Source: Nostocales cyanobacterium HT-58-2
GTDB lineage: Bacteria > Cyanobacteriota > Cyanobacteriia > Cyanobacteriales > Nostocaceae
Direction of reading: 5' to 3'
NCBI GenBank assembly: GCA_002163975.1
Contig: CP019636.1
Span: 4,653,501-4,717,500 of the forward strand
Length of the DNA: 64,000 nt
Shown here: piece by piece, positions 63,482 through 64,000 of the stretch
Numbering within the stretch: position 1 is the first letter of the stretch
Layout of the letters: each line of letters opens with the position of its first letter
Notes under the pieces: generated by a model
Seen by the model: only the letters and a program-made list of their open reading frames with translations
Database searches by the model: none
Told to the model about the DNA's origin: nothing
Program-made: the position numbers and the translations under genes

Positions 63482-64000
63482 ATGACTAAACCTCTTGGAA
63501 GCAAGATGAAAGCCACTACCTGGGTGGTAGAAAAAGGTCAGGTACGTTCTCGACAAGACCAACTGACGACAGAGGAACCGTTAGAAATTCGCTTGGTATC
63601 CCCGCACCGCACATTGGCTGTGACTATGCGGACACCAGGGGCAGATTTTGAACTTACTGCTGGTTTTCTCTACAGTGAAGGGGTGATTAGTTGTAAAAAA
63701 GATATCCAACGCATGAGTTATTGCTTGGATGAGTCTGTAGACGGTGAGCAACGCTACAACATTGTAAATGTTACTCTTCGGGAAGATTTAAATCCGGATT
63801 TACAGCCTTTAGAAAGACATTTTTATACAACTAGTGCTTGTGGAGTTTGTGGTAAGGCAAGTCTTGAGGCTTTGCGTTTACGAGGTTGTCCGGTAATTCT
63901 GCCAGAACCCATTGTGACTGCTGAGATTATTTACGATTTACCAGATAAGCTTCGAGCGGCTCAAGGTATATTTAATTCTACAGGGAGTTTGCATGCTGCG
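63482..64000 (+). CDS. fdhD: FdhD-type sulphur carrier, 5' part only
   Basis: The frame is open to the window end (173 codons), so the gene continues beyond. Start ATG 63482; ATG 63506 with GGAAG upstream is an alternative. TTEEPLEIRL, then ELTAGFLYSEGVI, and the sulphur-transfer Cys pair in SACGVCGKASLEAL match FdhD, which passes sulphur to the molybdenum cofactor for formate dehydrogenase-type enzymes. It lies 120 nt from larE, divergent. Confidence 0.92.
   Translation, partial: MTKPLGSKMKATTWVVEKGQVRSRQDQLTTEEPLEIRLVSPHRTLAVTMRTPGADFELTAGFLYSEGVISCKKDIQRMSYCLDESVDGEQRYNIVNVTLREDLNPDLQPLERHFYTTSACGVCGKASLEALRLRGCPVILPEPIVTAEIIYDLPDKLRAAQGIFNSTGSLHAA

Overview
The window is a chromosomal segment of a filamentous, very probably heterocyst-forming cyanobacterium of the Nostocales type. 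The evidence is direct. It carries hetR (the master regulator of heterocyst differentiation), a patX-like gene encoding an RGSGR peptide, the allophycocyanin gene apcF, the photosystem I subunit psaX, the Rubisco assembly factor raf1, ndhB, menG, type I glnA with its inactivating factor gifA, many GCGATCGC (HIP1) octamers and heptamer short tandem repeats. The base composition is moderately AT-rich.

Layout. 1-2.1 kb: end of an export-type gene pair and a pentapeptide-repeat protein. 2.4-9.0 kb: mutS, then a three-gene block (TPR-trypsin-like protease, two exported or membrane proteins) bracketed by a 61-bp direct repeat of the mutS 3' end. 9.3-12 kb: moaA, rpsD and a Cys-rich exported protein. 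12.1-16.5 kb: hetR with a 1.4-kb upstream region, and an EamA transporter with a long coiled-coil N-terminus. 17.2-18.6 kb: an IS605/IS1341-type tnpB element with a small divergent ribbon-helix-helix gene, abutting and altering the 3' end of a phosphate permease gene. 20-22 kb: zinc dehydrogenase and a toxin-antitoxin pair whose toxin looks truncated. 22-31.8 kb: FAD oxidoreductase, patX, a ferritin-like protein, an IS982 copy sitting in a methyltransferase-like remnant, gifA, glnA, apcF, DUF29, tlyA and a second, tandem-domain gifA-like gene. 31.8-46.2 kb: housekeeping and photosynthesis genes (GTPase, raf1, response regulator, menG, DUF445, LOG, PgpH-type HD phosphohydrolase, aroQ, topA). 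47-50 kb: RRM protein and ndhB. 50.7-58.4 kb: a heme-oxygenase-like protein, a giant Ser/Thr kinase-ATPase-GAF-histidine kinase and a response regulator. 58.9-64 kb: lipA, psaX, livH-type permease, CapA-like protein, larE and the start of fdhD.

How it works together. The core theme is nitrogen control. glnA carries an NtcA-type box placed for activation (box, 23 nt, TACGAT), whereas convergent gifA carries a perfect GTA-N8-TAC box overlapping its -35 region, placed for repression. Nitrogen starvation would therefore raise glutamine synthetase and remove its inhibitor. The same neighbourhood holds hetR and its probable peptide antagonist PatX, the latter behind a TCCGGA-type (DIF-class) promoter. 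Nitrogen assimilation and cell-fate patterning are thus genetically close.

Several genes are too short to be picked up easily but are well supported: psaX (53 aa), a 46-aa RHH protein beside tnpB, and a 45-aa protein upstream of aroQ. No rRNA, tRNA or CRISPR array was recognised.
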